Made by a program: the position numbers and the translations under genes. Below, in pieces: positions 62,466-64,000 of a stretch of 64,000 bases of DNA. Every line of letters starts with the position of its first letter. Position 1 is the first letter of the stretch. The notes below the pieces were generated by a model. The model ran no database searches and was not told the DNA's origin. It saw only the letters and a list, made by a program, of their open reading frames with translations. Origin of the DNA: Algibacter sp. L3A6 (GTDB taxonomy: Bacteria > Bacteroidota > Bacteroidia > Flavobacteriales > Flavobacteriaceae); contig NZ_CP047030.1 of NCBI RefSeq assembly GCF_009796825.1, positions 4,090,501 to 4,154,500 on the forward strand. The letters are read 5' to 3'.

Positions 62466-62693
62466 GGGGATTATTTTTGTTTAAAAATTGATTGCTTACC
62501 TAAACAAGGTTCAGCTCTACACTACTGAATTCCAATAATTAAAGTAATATTAATTTAATTTCCGTAAAAAAGTGTCCTGTAAAAACCTGTATGCTTTCAC
62601 TTTCATTAATAAAAAATCAATGGATTATCCTTATTAAATGAGTACTGAGTGTTGAGTTATTTTCAAAAAAAAATATGCTATACTAAAAAACAA

Positions 62694-62717
62694 AAAGGCT
62701 ACTTTACAGTAGCCTTT
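62694..62717 (-). terminator. Terminator of the second SusD gene
   Basis: AAAGGCTACT (62694-62703), TTAC, AGTAGCCTTT (62708-62717), with T-run on the minus strand. Confidence 0.85.
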
Positions 62718-62746
62718 AGTGATTTAAAATATCTTAGAATAAGACA

Positions 62747-64000
62747 TTACCAATCAGGATTATTTGTTAGTATATTGGTATTTGTTTGAACTTCCGCTAT
62801 TGGTAGCGGCCATAAATTAAAGCCTGCTTTATATTCTGTATGTGTTGGAGAAAAAGTTATATTTTCAGCATGCTGAGATAAAGCCTCTTCAACCTTACCT
62901 AACCTTCTAATATCATATACTTCTTGGAATTCAAAGGAAAGTTCTCTATAACGTTCTTCGTAAACATATTCGAAAAACTCAGACTGTGTCATACCTATTG
63001 GGGCATCAGTAGCAATGGCTCTACGTCTTACTCTATTTAAAAACCCATAGGCTTTTTCTGTTGGTCCATTTAAGCTGTTTTCAATTTCAGCTGCCATTAA
63101 CAGTGCGTCTGCATACCTGTAAATAATCATATCTGGATCTCCATCACAACAGGACTGATCGAAATCAACATATTTATTTTGAAAAATACCCCAACGCTCA
63201 TCATACTCTTCACCTTTATAAGTGCGTATAACACCTGTATTATCTTCATAAGAATACAACATGGTAACATCTCTTCGCTCGTCCGTTTCTTCAAAAGAAT
63301 CATAAAACTCTTGGGTATATCCACCATGAAATTGCCCAATTCCTAACGAAGGGTCAAACCTGTTACTTGCTCCCCAAACATGACCAAAAGCGGTACCTTG
63401 ATCTGCAGATACCTGTGTTTGTTGCATCGCGAATATGCGCTCATTATTATTATCAACTCGTATAGCGTCTTCATAACTACTTAAAAGGCTATACCCTTGA
63501 GGCGTATCTTCTAAATTAAGCACTTCTTGTAATTTGTTTTGAGCTAAGGCCATAGTTGTTGGATCTTGCAAAGGCAAGCCAGCCATTGTTAAATACACTT
63601 TTGCTAGTAAAAACTTAGCAGTAGCTTGAATAGGCCGTCCTATTTCTGTTTCGCCACGCTTAATACTAGGTAAACCTGTTTCAGCATCTTGTAAGTCTAA
63701 AATAATTTGTTCGTACACTTTAGCGATTGCAGTTCTTGGTAGTTGAGCTCCTACAACCGTAGTTGTAGGCTCTAAAGGCAGTGGTACATCTCCAAAAAGT
63801 TGCACTAGATTAAAAAAGGACCATGCCCTTAAAAATTTAGCTTCAGCAATTATTTCTTTACGCTTAATTTCTTCTGCTTCACTTTCAAATTCTCTTCCTT
63901 TTAGTTCGGACATAAGCACATTAGCCCTAAAAACACCTTGATATAACGGATTCCAAACACGTGGCAAAGAAACGGCATCACTTGCGCTTGTAGTATAGTT
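62747..64000 (-). CDS. SusD/RagB-family protein, C-terminal part, cut by window edge
   Basis: At least 417 residues; the frame is open to base 64000, so the N-terminus and probably its SusC partner lie beyond. The visible part holds EAKFLRAWSFFNLVQLFGDVPLPLEPTT (TPR helix), ATAKFLLAKVYLTMAG, YADALLMAAEIENSLNG and the C-terminal REERYRELSFEFQEVYDIRRLGKVEE and NNPDW. Glycan binding at the cell surface. It differs in sequence from the SusD at 41961, so the region likely has two glycan uptake pairs. A TTG at 63967 is not a start. Confidence 0.92.
   Translation of the reverse strand, partial: NYTTSASDAVSLPRVWNPLYQGVFRANVLMSELKGREFESEAEEIKRKEIIAEAKFLRAWSFFNLVQLFGDVPLPLEPTTTVVGAQLPRTAIAKVYEQIILDLQDAETGLPSIKRGETEIGRPIQATAKFLLAKVYLTMAGLPLQDPTTMALAQNKLQEVLNLEDTPQGYSLLSSYEDAIRVDNNNERIFAMQQTQVSADQGTAFGHVWGASNRFDPSLGIGQFHGGYTQEFYDSFEETDERRDVTMLYSYEDNTGVIRTYKGEEYDERWGIFQNKYVDFDQSCCDGDPDMIIYRYADALLMAAEIENSLNGPTEKAYGFLNRVRRRAIATDAPIGMTQSEFFEYVYEERYRELSFEFQEVYDIRRLGKVEEALSQHAENITFSPTHTEYKAGFNLWPLPIAEVQTNTNILTNNPDW

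Noticed and set aside
1..64000. CRISPR array, rRNA, IS transposase
   Set aside because: No regularly spaced repeats with unique spacers, no rRNA sequence and no transposase frame seen.

Overview
The window is AT-rich DNA from a member of the Flavobacteriaceae (Bacteroidota). The evidence is the SusC/SusD pairs, a type IX secretion C-terminal signal, lipoprotein signals ending in SC, a TTTG-N19-TAnnTTTG promoter in front of a tRNA, and mobilisation proteins of Bacteroidota type.

Layout. (1) 1-4180 is conserved chromosome: the end of recQ, fmt, an HU-type protein, a YqgE/AlgH protein, a class IV aminotransferase (PabC-like), a START-like protein and a tRNA-Met(CAT). (2) 4135-36063 is a genomic island of about 31.9 kb inserted in the 3' half of that tRNA gene. 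Its ends are a 46-bp perfect direct repeat. It carries a tyrosine integrase beside the tRNA and matching 12-bp tandem repeats (GAACACG type) near both ends. (3) 36064-41140 holds broken chromosomal gene ends followed by a mobilisation module without integrase (TraG/VirD4-like coupling protein, relaxase, BfmA/BtgA-like protein, DUF6876-like protein, SSB), then non-coding DNA with a duplicated segment. (4) 41961-64000 is a polysaccharide utilisation region, all on the minus strand: SusD/SusC, a sulfatase, GH43, two GH78 rhamnosidases, araA/araD/araB, an aldose epimerase, a decayed sodium-sugar symporter and a second SusD that runs off the window.

The island is mainly a defence and accessory island. 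Its cargo includes a prokaryotic viperin fused to an N-terminal nucleotide-kinase-like domain, divergent from a LytS/LytTR pair; a type I restriction-modification operon (hsdM-hsdS-two DUF262 genes-hsdR, with hsdM frameshifted); and a five-gene envelope-linked operon: secreted vWA protein, membrane lipoprotein, tubulin/FtsZ-like GTPase, membrane-anchored papain-like protease, exported DNase-I-fold protein. The last is the best candidate for a poorly described system. Four copies of a palindrome, TTACG-N6-CGTAA, lie only around this part of the island.

Working together: the PUL enzymes would release rhamnose and arabinose from a sulfated glycan, with AraBAD feeding arabinose to D-xylulose-5-phosphate. 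Three genes (hsdM, sulfatase, symporter) carry single-base frameshifts, two of them in poly-A runs, so either real decay or phase variation, or base-calling errors, must be considered.
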